Positions 1 through 6,513 of a stretch of DNA of 64,000 bases are shown one piece after another (the stretch's first letter is position 1; each line of letters begins with the position of its first letter). Under the pieces are notes generated by a model, which worked only from the letters and a program-made list of their open reading frames with translations, had not been told where the DNA came from and ran no database searches. The translations under genes and the position numbers were made by a program. This DNA is from an uncultured Parvularculaceae bacterium (lineage in GTDB: Bacteria; Pseudomonadota; Alphaproteobacteria; Caulobacterales; Parvularculaceae): the NCBI GenBank assembly GCA_947259375.1, contig CAMYLZ010000027.1:1-64000 (forward strand), given 5' to 3'.

Positions 1-548
1 CGGGCGCGGCGGCGGGCGCCATCGCCGGCGCGATCGCCGGCAAGCCGGGCAAGGGCGCTGCGATTGGCGCTGCGATTGGCGCTGCGGCGGGCGTCGGCAT
101 CGGCGTTTATCAGGACCGTCAGCAAGCCAAGCTGCGCGAGCGGCTGGTCAATAGCGGCGTCCAGGTGCAGCGCGACGGCGACAATCTGATCTTGCTGATG
201 CCGTCGGACATCACCTTTCCCGTCAACCAATCGGACATCAATCCGGGCTTTTATGAAACGTTAAATTCTGTCTCGATCGTGCTCAATGAATTCGACAAGA
301 CGACGATCAGTGTTTACGGCCACGCGGATTCGACCGGTGCGGAAGATTACAATCAGCGACTGTCTGAACGCCGTGCGCTGTCGGTGTCGAACTATCTCGC
401 GGCGCAAGGCGTCGCGCCGAGCCGACTTCGGTCCATCGGCTTTGGGGAAACCCGCCCGATCGCCGACAACAGCACTGATTACGGCCGCTCGGCGAACCGG
501 CGCGTTGAGATCGTCATTGATCCGATCGAAAGCCAGTTCAGCAGTTAA
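1..548 (+). CDS. OmpA-family outer-membrane protein, C-terminal part (5' end outside window)
   Basis: The frame is open from base 3, so the gene begins upstream of the window. The visible part starts with a glycine-zipper-like stretch of Gly/Ala/Ile repeats, a membrane-associating segment, followed by an OmpA C-terminal domain. That domain carries the peptidoglycan-binding signature: an Asn-Gln-rich start, VYGHADSTG, then NQRLSERRA and NRRVEI. It would anchor the outer membrane to peptidoglycan. The glycine zipper plus OmpA architecture matches YiaD/OmpA-like lipoproteins, but the N-terminus that would carry a lipobox is not visible. Confidence 0.85.
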   Translation, partial: GAAAGAIAGAIAGKPGKGAAIGAAIGAAAGVGIGVYQDRQQAKLRERLVNSGVQVQRDGDNLILLMPSDITFPVNQSDINPGFYETLNSVSIVLNEFDKTTISVYGHADSTGAEDYNQRLSERRALSVSNYLAAQGVAPSRLRSIGFGETRPIADNSTDYGRSANRRVEIVIDPIESQFSS

Positions 549-569
549 CAATTCTTAAGGCGGGAATGC

Positions 570-657
570 GCGCGCCGGCGTTTCTTCTGCGCCGGCGCGC
601 CGTCCGCCTGTCGCCGGCAAAACTCGCCCGGCGCGGCCCGCACACGGCGGGTTTTTT
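570..657 (+). terminator. Two hairpins after the OmpA gene; the second is a rho-independent terminator
   Basis: An 11-bp perfect inverted repeat (arms 570-580 and 590-600, 9-nt loop) has no T tract. It is followed by a CCCGC/GCGGG hairpin (arms 637-641 and 647-651) and six T residues at 652-657, a normal intrinsic terminator. It lies on the same strand just after the OmpA-family stop codon. Confidence 0.6.
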
Positions 658-799
658 CATTTTTTCATATTCGATTTACAGCCAATTAAGATTCGACTTT
701 TCCGAGTGTTTTAAACGCTTTTAAAGACAATATCCCTAACGTTTGCCGGTGCTGCCAGAAGGGCCGCGCGGTTAATCAGTGTTAGGATCGAGTGCAAAA

Positions 800-1873
800 A
801 TGAATCTTCGCCAGAAGAGTTCCCGATACAGCGCATATGTTTTGTTCGCCGCCGGCATTACGGGCGTGTTTCTTGTGCTTGCCGTGATCCGATCGAGCTT
901 CAAACCGGATTTTGAAATCGTTCTTGCCTGTGGCCTTGTCGTGTCGCTGATCTTGCATGCCCGCGCCGGCTTCGCTTTGAGCCGCGCCCAGCAGGAAATC
1001 GAACTGCTCAGCGGGCTGGTGCGCAAGTTCAAGCCGGCCCAGGAAAAAGCCGCGCCGAGTTTGGCGCTCGCGGCGGTGAACAAGCGGGAAGACGAGGACG
1101 CCGTCACGCTGCGGCAGGTGCAAGACGCGATCGAGCAGGGCCGCGTCGATCTTTATTTGCAACCGATCGTCAGTCTGCCGCGCCGGACGGTTCGGTTTTA
1201 CGAGGCTTTCTCGCGCCTGCGCCAGGAAGGCGGCGGGGTGCTCAAGCCTGCCGATTATCTTGATGCGGCCGAGCGGGCGAACCGCATCGGCCTGATCGAC
1301 AACATGATCCTGCTGCGTTCGGTTCAGGCTTTGCGCCAACTCGGGGCCGCTGGCGAACAATCCCGGATTTTCTGCAATCTTTCGCCGGCGACGATTTTCG
1401 ATCAGGATTTTTTCACTCGGTTCACGGATTATCTCGACGCCAATGAGGATCTGGCGCGGCGCATTGTGTTCGAATTCACCTATCCGGCCGTGGAAATCAT
1501 GCATGAGCGCGTAATCGCAAATCTCGATGCCGTCGCCCGGCGCGGCTTTGCATTTTCGGTCGACCATGTGCGCCGGTTTGACCTTAACTGGCGTTCGCTG
1601 GCGCAAAAGAATTTCCGTTATGTCAAGGCGTCGGCGGCGATGTTGCTGAATGAAGCGGCAAAAGGCGCGGATGGCGAAGCGCGGGTCTGGGCGTTCAAGG
1701 AAGCCTTGCGTGAAAACAGGATGGAGCTGATCGTCGAAAAGGTGGAAGCGGGTGAACAGGCGCCGCAGCTTCAGGCGCTGGGGATCGGCTATGGGCAAGG
1801 GACGCTGTTCGGCGCGCCGCAAATCGCCAGCCATTACGTTTCCCGCAATGCCGACCTAGCGCTGGCGTCCTGA
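800..1873 (+). CDS. Membrane-anchored degenerate EAL-domain protein, TipF-like
   Basis: A 357-residue protein with two hydrophobic segments (about 13-31 and 38-54), a short helical linker (about 60-80), then an EAL-type domain from about 105 to the end. The signature EAL reads EAF (135-137), and the catalytic acidic motifs are not recognisable: the usual DDFG position reads DHVR. Phosphodiesterase activity is therefore unlikely. Two N-terminal membrane segments plus a degenerate EAL domain match Caulobacter TipF, a c-di-GMP-binding protein that helps place the flagellum, although this protein is shorter. No flagellar gene is visible nearby. An in-frame GTG at 779 exists; ATG 800 is preferred because an AGGA lies upstream and the protein then starts right before the first membrane segment. 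Confidence 0.7.
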   Translation: MNLRQKSSRYSAYVLFAAGITGVFLVLAVIRSSFKPDFEIVLACGLVVSLILHARAGFALSRAQQEIELLSGLVRKFKPAQEKAAPSLALAAVNKREDEDAVTLRQVQDAIEQGRVDLYLQPIVSLPRRTVRFYEAFSRLRQEGGGVLKPADYLDAAERANRIGLIDNMILLRSVQALRQLGAAGEQSRIFCNLSPATIFDQDFFTRFTDYLDANEDLARRIVFEFTYPAVEIMHERVIANLDAVARRGFAFSVDHVRRFDLNWRSLAQKNFRYVKASAAMLLNEAAKGADGEARVWAFKEALRENRMELIVEKVEAGEQAPQLQALGIGYGQGTLFGAPQIASHYVSRNADLALAS

Positions 1874-1989
1874 TCCGCGCCATGTCCGTCAAATGTCCGA
1901 GCGTTGCGCCGGTCGCCGTTCTGTCCGCCGTTCCGTCCCCCGTGCCGGACGCTTGACCGCCGCGCGCATCGGCCTTATCGGCGTTCGCT

Positions 1990-2844
1990 GTGTCCAAGGC
2001 AGAATTTATATCGTCCATTCATCGGCTTGCGCCAAATTACGACGCGCTGCTCTGCGATGCGTGGGGTGTTATTCATAATGGCGTCGATTTGTTCCCCGGC
2101 GTCGGCGAGGCGCTGACGCGCTTTCGGCAAACGCGCGGCCCCGTGGTGATCCTCACTAATGCGCCGCGCCCATCCTCGATCATCCCGGCGCAGCTCGACC
2201 GCATCGGCCTTGGCCGCGACGCCTATGACGCGGTGGTGACGTCGGGCGATGCGACGCGGGCGGCGATTGCCGCATGCCTGGCGGCGCCGGCGTTTCGTCT
2301 TGGGCCGCGCGATGACGACCCGCTATTTGAAGGGCTCGACATCGAATTTGCGCCTTTTGAAGAGGCGGCGTTTATCGTCTGCACCGGTTTTTCGGACGAT
2401 ATAGGCGAAGCGCCGGAGGATTATCGCGACCTGCTTGAACGGGCGACGGCGCGGGGGCTGCCGATGATTTGCGCCAATCCCGACATCATTGTGAATTGGG
2501 GCGGCCGGATCATGTGGTGTGCGGGCGCGATTGCGGAGATTTACGAAGCGCTGGGCGGGGCCGTGACCTATGGCGGAAAGCCTCATGCGCCGATTTACGA
2601 CGAGGCGTTCCGGGCGGTGGAGCGCTTGCGGCCAGGCACGGCGCGCGCGCGCATTCTCGCGGTCGGCGACGGCCTCGGCACGGACATCAAAGGCGCGAAT
2701 GACCAGGGGCTCGATGCGGTCTTCATTACCGGCGCCGGCGGCGTTCATAATGGCGGCAGGGATCAGGCCGCCGCCTTGAAAAGTCTTGAGGCGGCGGGCG
2801 CCAGGGCCGTCGCAGTAGCGGAGACGCTTCAATGGCAGGCATGA
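1990..2844 (+). CDS. TIGR01459-type class IIA HAD hydrolase
   Basis: A 284-residue HAD-superfamily protein. Motif I is seen as LCDAWGVIHNG near residues 20-30, motif II as ILTNAPR, and the C-terminal motif as GGKPHAPIY followed by AVGDGLGTDIKGAN, as in class IIA (NagD-like) phosphatases. The alphaproteobacterial TIGR01459 family is commonly found beside ribF, as here; its substrate is not established, and a role linked to flavin metabolism is only a guess from context. Start is GTG. The 3' end overlaps ribF by 13 bases, indicating co-translation. Confidence 0.85.
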   Translation: MSKAEFISSIHRLAPNYDALLCDAWGVIHNGVDLFPGVGEALTRFRQTRGPVVILTNAPRPSSIIPAQLDRIGLGRDAYDAVVTSGDATRAAIAACLAAPAFRLGPRDDDPLFEGLDIEFAPFEEAAFIVCTGFSDDIGEAPEDYRDLLERATARGLPMICANPDIIVNWGGRIMWCAGAIAEIYEALGGAVTYGGKPHAPIYDEAFRAVERLRPGTARARILAVGDGLGTDIKGANDQGLDAVFITGAGGVHNGGRDQAAALKSLEAAGARAVAVAETLQWQA

Positions 2845-3722
2845 AAAAAACCGTCGCCGCGATCGGCAATTTCGACGGCGTGCATCTTGGCCATCAGCAT
2901 CTGCTGCGGGCGACCGCCGGGTTCGCCGCGCAATTGGATGCGCGGCTCGGCGTCGTGCTGTTCGATCCGCATCCGCGCCGTTATTTCCGCCCGGATGAAC
3001 CGCCGTTTTTGTTGACGACGCCGGAACAGCGCGATGCGCTGCTGCGTGCGGCGGACGTTGACGACATCCTTGTACTGAAGTTTGACGAAACGCTGGCGTC
3101 AACGCCGCCGGATGCATTTGTCCGGGACGTGCTGAAGGGACGCCTCGGCCTGGGCGGGATCGTCGCCGGGGCCGATTTTCGTTTCGGCAAAGGGCGCGCG
3201 GGCGACGGCGCCATGATGAAAGCGCTCGGTGCTGAGCTGGGGCTGGGCGTGAAGCTGGTTGACCTTCTCGATGCGGGCGGCGCCAAATTCGGCTCGAGCG
3301 CCATTCGCGAGGCGTTGCGCGCCGGCGATGTCGACAAGGCGGCGGCGATGCTGGGCCGGCCATGGAGTGTTTCGGGCGCCGTCAATGAAGGCCGCCGGGT
3401 CGGGCGCACCATCGGTTTTCCGACCGCCAACATGACCCTTGGCGAACTGGTCGCGCCGCGCCAGGGTGTTTACGCCACCCGCGTCAGCGTCGATGGCGAG
3501 ACCTATGACGCGGTGTCGAATTTCGGCCGCCGCCCGACAGTCGGCGAAAGCGCGCCGCTGCTTGAATCTCATCTGTTCGATTTCAGCGGCGAATTATATG
3601 GCCGCGAAATCGAAGTCGCGTTCATCGCTTTCCTGCGCGATGAGCGAAAATTTGACGGGCTCGATGCGCTGAAAGCCCAGATCGCGGCGGATTGCGAGCG
3701 GGCGCGCGCGCTTCTCAACTAG
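2832..3722 (+). CDS. ribF: Bifunctional riboflavin kinase/FAD synthetase
   Basis: Makes FMN from riboflavin and ATP, then FAD from FMN and ATP, in the cytoplasm. The N-terminal adenylyltransferase domain shows IGNFDGVHLGHQ (about 11-22) and the downstream SSAIREALRAGD segment (156-167). The C-terminal flavokinase domain shows GRTIGFPTANM, containing the PTAN motif that binds nucleotide and metal. Length (296 aa) is normal. GGAG about 8 bases before ATG 2832 supports this start; ATG 2841, which would form an ATGA overlap with the upstream stop, is the alternative. Confidence 0.95.
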   Translation: MAGMKKTVAAIGNFDGVHLGHQHLLRATAGFAAQLDARLGVVLFDPHPRRYFRPDEPPFLLTTPEQRDALLRAADVDDILVLKFDETLASTPPDAFVRDVLKGRLGLGGIVAGADFRFGKGRAGDGAMMKALGAELGLGVKLVDLLDAGGAKFGSSAIREALRAGDVDKAAAMLGRPWSVSGAVNEGRRVGRTIGFPTANMTLGELVAPRQGVYATRVSVDGETYDAVSNFGRRPTVGESAPLLESHLFDFSGELYGREIEVAFIAFLRDERKFDGLDALKAQIAADCERARALLN

Positions 3723-3852
3723 TTTCGCTCGCGAAAGCGTGCGTGCAAATCCCGGCGCCCCGCCATATTCTCGTCATGTTTGGCCGGAAAAATCCTTGCC
3801 ATCGGATCACCGCGCCCGTTCGCCCGGGCGCCAACCCAAAAAGGTGCGCGTT

Positions 3853-4635
3853 ATGTCTGGCTCTGGAAATCGCAAGCATGCTTTCCGCAATATTGCGCTC
3901 GCCGGCGCCGCATCGGTTCTGGCGCTTGGCGCGGGCGCATCCGCCATGGCCGGCGGCGGTCGCGGCTATGCCAGCGTTCAATATTCGAGCGGCTATCATG
4001 GAGGCTATTATGCGGGCGGCTATAAACACCATGGCTATTATGGCCGCCATCATCACCGGCGCCGCCATCACCGCCATCATGGCGGCGGCGGGGGCAAGGC
4101 GGCGGCGATCGCGCTCGGCGTCATTGGCGGGGCGATTATTCTCAATGAGATCGCCGAGGACCGGACGCGCGACCGGTATGCGCGCGACCGCTATTATGAC
4201 GGCTATTATGACGGCCGCCGCGACGGCCGCGCTGACGCCTATGACGACCGGCGTTATTATGATGACCGCGATTATCGCGATGAGCGTGCGCCTGACGACG
4301 GCCTTTATGAGGGCGGTTATGAGGATGACGCGCTCGATGACCGCCTTGAAGGCGGGGGCGCGCCCGTCCGCGAACCATCCCGCGCGCCGTCGCGACAGCC
4401 TGTGCGGGTTTCCGTCGATGCGGCCTATGACGCCTGCCTTGATCATGCGCGCGGGGCGCTCGCCGAACGCGGCTTTGTGGTCTCCGCGCCCTATCGTCCG
4501 GATACGGCCGAAGAGCGCGGCGGCGCCTGGCTGATGACCGCGACGGTCACCGCCCAGCGCGGGGGCGAGCGCTGGTCGCGGGCAATGTCCTGCGAGGCGG
4601 GCGCGGGCCGCGTCTATATGCTCGAATTGATTTAA
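3853..4635 (+). CDS. Secreted His/Tyr/Gly-rich protein of unknown function
   Basis: A 260-residue protein not assigned to a named family. It starts with a signal peptide (basic start, hydrophobic core about 14-28, ASAMA cleavage region). Next come a Gly/Tyr-rich stretch, a dense His-rich cluster (about residues 57-75), a hydrophobic Ala/Ile segment (about 80-100) that may insert into membrane, and a long Asp/Arg/Tyr low-complexity region. A conserved-looking domain of about 70 residues with two cysteines ends the protein. The His cluster could bind metal, which is an inference. AAGGTG just upstream supports ATG 3853. Similar RcnB-like or glycine-zipper periplasmic proteins are common in this class of bacteria. 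Confidence 0.7.
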   Translation: MSGSGNRKHAFRNIALAGAASVLALGAGASAMAGGGRGYASVQYSSGYHGGYYAGGYKHHGYYGRHHHRRRHHRHHGGGGGKAAAIALGVIGGAIILNEIAEDRTRDRYARDRYYDGYYDGRRDGRADAYDDRRYYDDRDYRDERAPDDGLYEGGYEDDALDDRLEGGGAPVREPSRAPSRQPVRVSVDAAYDACLDHARGALAERGFVVSAPYRPDTAEERGGAWLMTATVTAQRGGERWSRAMSCEAGAGRVYMLELI

Positions 4636-4708
4636 GGGGGCGTTGCTGCGCCTATGACGAGAGCGCCGCCGCTACGACGCAGCGGCCGACAAGCGCGCTT
4701 GGCGCTGT

Positions 4709-5350
4709 TTGGCGTATGTCACAAATGATCCTATCAATTTGTTTGATCCTACTGGTGAGTACGCGCGTGGTGAGGGTTGGACCGACGATGACTGGGCTAA
4801 GTTTGATGCCGCTCAGAAGCAGGCGGCGGGCGAACTGACGCAGGGAGCCTCTGAGCTTCGTTCCCTTTCGTCAGAATTGCGAAGCGGAAAGCCTCTCAGT
4901 GATGGCGCTCAAGCCACTTTGGCTCGCGTGCAAGGCGCTGTTGGTGCTGATACAAATGCAGATCAAATAGATGCGATTGCTGGAAAACTTGACGCTGCAG
5001 CAACAGCGCTTAATGCAGGCGATGGCTCCGGATATGTAGCGAATGCGGGCGATCAGCCCGGCTTTACTTTTGCCACGGGTGCTGTCGGCGGAAAAACAAT
5101 AACAATCGATACAAGCCACCCGTCATTTGGCGGTGCCGACCAGCCTATTTCATTTGAAGGCAGGTTCGGAATTGCACACGAGTCGCTCCACAATGCCGGT
5201 CTTAACGACCAAGTTTTTGCGGGAAATGGTTCAATAGCATACCGCTTTGGAAATTATGCAGAGCGTCGCGCCTTCTCGAGATTGCCAGTTGTTGCTCCGG
5301 CTCAAGCACGAATTAATCCCGATAACGTTTTATCGACGGTGTATCCATGA
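4709..5350 (+). CDS. Orphan RHS C-terminal tail with HExxH metallopeptidase-like toxin domain (5'-truncated)
   Basis: The N-terminus reads AYVTNDPINLFDPTGE, the signature that ends the RHS repeat-associated core just before the variable toxin tip. The whole RHS shell upstream is absent: the same frame reaches a TGA at 4655, and the upstream DNA is the unrelated His-rich gene. The tip (about residues 20-213) is alanine-rich and contains HESLH (157-161), an HExxH zinc-protease motif, with a Glu at 185 as a possible third ligand. Base composition is clearly AT-richer than the flanks, suggesting transfer. TTG 4709 has no ribosome-binding site, so this may be a silent relic or reserve cassette. 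The next gene overlaps by ATGA, as toxin/immunity pairs often do. The toxin assignment is inference; the RHS signature is seen directly. Confidence 0.7.
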   Translation: MAYVTNDPINLFDPTGEYARGEGWTDDDWAKFDAAQKQAAGELTQGASELRSLSSELRSGKPLSDGAQATLARVQGAVGADTNADQIDAIAGKLDAAATALNAGDGSGYVANAGDQPGFTFATGAVGGKTITIDTSHPSFGGADQPISFEGRFGIAHESLHNAGLNDQVFAGNGSIAYRFGNYAERRAFSRLPVVAPAQARINPDNVLSTVYP

Positions 5351-5853
5351 TGACCTTAAAGACAATTGCTCAAGCCAGTTTAGCCACGCTTATGCTGATT
5401 GCGGGATCGTGCGCCTCGACATCAGGCCAATCTGAAGTCACCCCAGTGCAAGGAAAAGATTTCGAGCTACGCGTTGTGGATAATCTGTCAAAAGCTCAGT
5501 TTGAATTGGAGTTTTTGTCCAGATCAGATCGCGAAATCTGCATATCGCAGGGGCAGTGGCCAGCATCAGAGAATGACCTCTCGCCCACGAGTCAGCTTCG
5601 ACTTGGAAGCTTGAGCTTCATGTCAGACCGGGTTTATGTGCTTTCAGAAGGGCGGCGCATCCCGATCAAAACGAGCAACTTCGGATACTGTCTTCCGCCA
5701 GATGATGAGCCAAATGCGTGCTCTATAATTGTGGAGTCAGGCGCTCGCCTCACCGGGGTTATTCCTTACAAAGAATTTGATGGCGAGATAAGCGCATCCC
5801 CGACTGTCGAAAGACGGCTGATTTATGGATTTGCGCCCTATTTTTGCGAGTGA
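5347..5853 (+). CDS. Candidate immunity protein of the RHS tail, signal-peptide or lipoprotein type
   Basis: A 168-residue protein whose ATG overlaps the stop of the RHS tail (ATGA), a layout usual for toxin/immunity pairs. The N-terminus is a signal peptide with a weak lipobox (AGSC, Cys at about 22). The mature part has five Cys and no family I recognise. Periplasmic placement would fit neutralisation of a toxin acting in or crossing the periplasm. Base composition matches the RHS tail, not the genome flanks, so both genes probably arrived together. An alternative start is the adjacent ATG at 5350. Function is inferred from position only. Confidence 0.6.
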   Translation: MMTLKTIAQASLATLMLIAGSCASTSGQSEVTPVQGKDFELRVVDNLSKAQFELEFLSRSDREICISQGQWPASENDLSPTSQLRLGSLSFMSDRVYVLSEGRRIPIKTSNFGYCLPPDDEPNACSIIVESGARLTGVIPYKEFDGEISASPTVERRLIYGFAPYFCE

Positions 5854-5924
5854 TGGACTCAAAGCAAGATTAAAAGGCTGGCGCCTGGTGCGTTGTAACG
5901 CCTTGTCTGCACGTCTGTTTTAGA

Positions 5925-5973
5925 GGCGCCATTTTGGTGCATCGGGGCACTCGTTTGGCGCCATTATGTGCAT
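5925..5973 (-). promoter_or_regulatory. Two tandem sites resembling NtrC enhancers
   Basis: Read on the minus strand, 5942-5925 is ATGCACCAAAATGGCGCC and 5973-5957 is ATGCACATAATGGCGCC. Both resemble the NtrC consensus (TGCACY-N5-GGTGCA), and the starts are 32 bases apart, three helical turns, as at enterobacterial glnA. The second has a spacer one base short. No sigma-54 promoter or nitrogen gene was found beside them, so they may be a decayed remnant or chance. Confidence 0.3.
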
Positions 5974-5978
5974 AGTAT

Positions 5979-6022
5979 CGGCCTTCGGCCGTAGGGCGGG
6001 TTGAGCGTTAGCGATACCCGCC
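5979..6022. repeat. REP-like intergenic hairpin pair
   Basis: CGGCC-TTC-GGCCG (5979-5991) is followed by GGCGGGT (5995-6001) and its exact inverse ACCCGCC (6016-6022) around a 14-nt loop reading TGAGCGTTAGCGAT. Hairpins with GGCGGGT/ACCCGCC-type arms around such a GAGCG(T)TAGCGA loop occur as dispersed intergenic repeats in many bacteria. Copy number here cannot be judged from one window. Confidence 0.5.
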
Positions 6023-6513
6023 GCATTTGAGAGTCGCGCGCGGCTGTGCGTTAAATCCGGCATGCCAAACGGTTGTCGCTAGCCCCTCAAAAAGTAAGTG
6101 AGCGTTCACTCAAAGCAAAGCGATTCACGCATGGTGCGGGGGCAAGCGGGGCGGTGAGGAATGGGCGCGGAATGTGCCGCCCGCTAGGGGTCATCGGTGC
6201 GCAGCGAGCCGTCCGCCAGCGGGCGGCGGGCGTAAGCGGTCTTCACACCCGCCGCGTTTTCGGCATTTGCGAAGGCTCGCCGCCAACAGCCGCCCACTCC
6301 CATCGCCGCGCCCCGAATTACGTGACGGACGGCGTTTGGCCTGTTATGAACGCGCCTCATGAACGACAGAGCTTTCATATTCATTCCGGGCGGCATTCGA
6401 ATTATCAGCCCGGACCGGTGCGCGGCGAGCCTTGCCAAGGCTTGACAAAGGCGCCCGGGACCGGGCCTTGCTGCACCTCAACATGACAACCCATTCATAG
6501 AAGAGATTTGACG

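Larger units (their letters stand above)
5854..6513. other. Noncoding stretch between the RHS cassette and ileS
   Basis: About 660 bases with no convincing gene; the open frame at 6073-6486 has no recognisable domain and no good start. It holds two NtrC-like sites (5925-5973), two hairpins (5979-6022) and a 14-bp near-palindrome at 6097-6110 (AGTGAGC/GTTCACT) of the kind bound by TetR-type regulators. The ileS ribosome-binding site is at about 6501-6507. The rest shows nothing I can assign. Confidence 0.5.

Noticed and set aside
5866-5890. Possible sigma-54 promoter (TGGCGC...TGC) near the NtrC-like sites
   Set aside because: The GG-to-GC spacing is 10 instead of 12 bases, so it does not fit the -24/-12 consensus.
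6073-6486. Possible 137-aa gene before ileS
   Set aside because: Low-complexity composition, no domain, and no ribosome-binding site; the region holds repeats instead.
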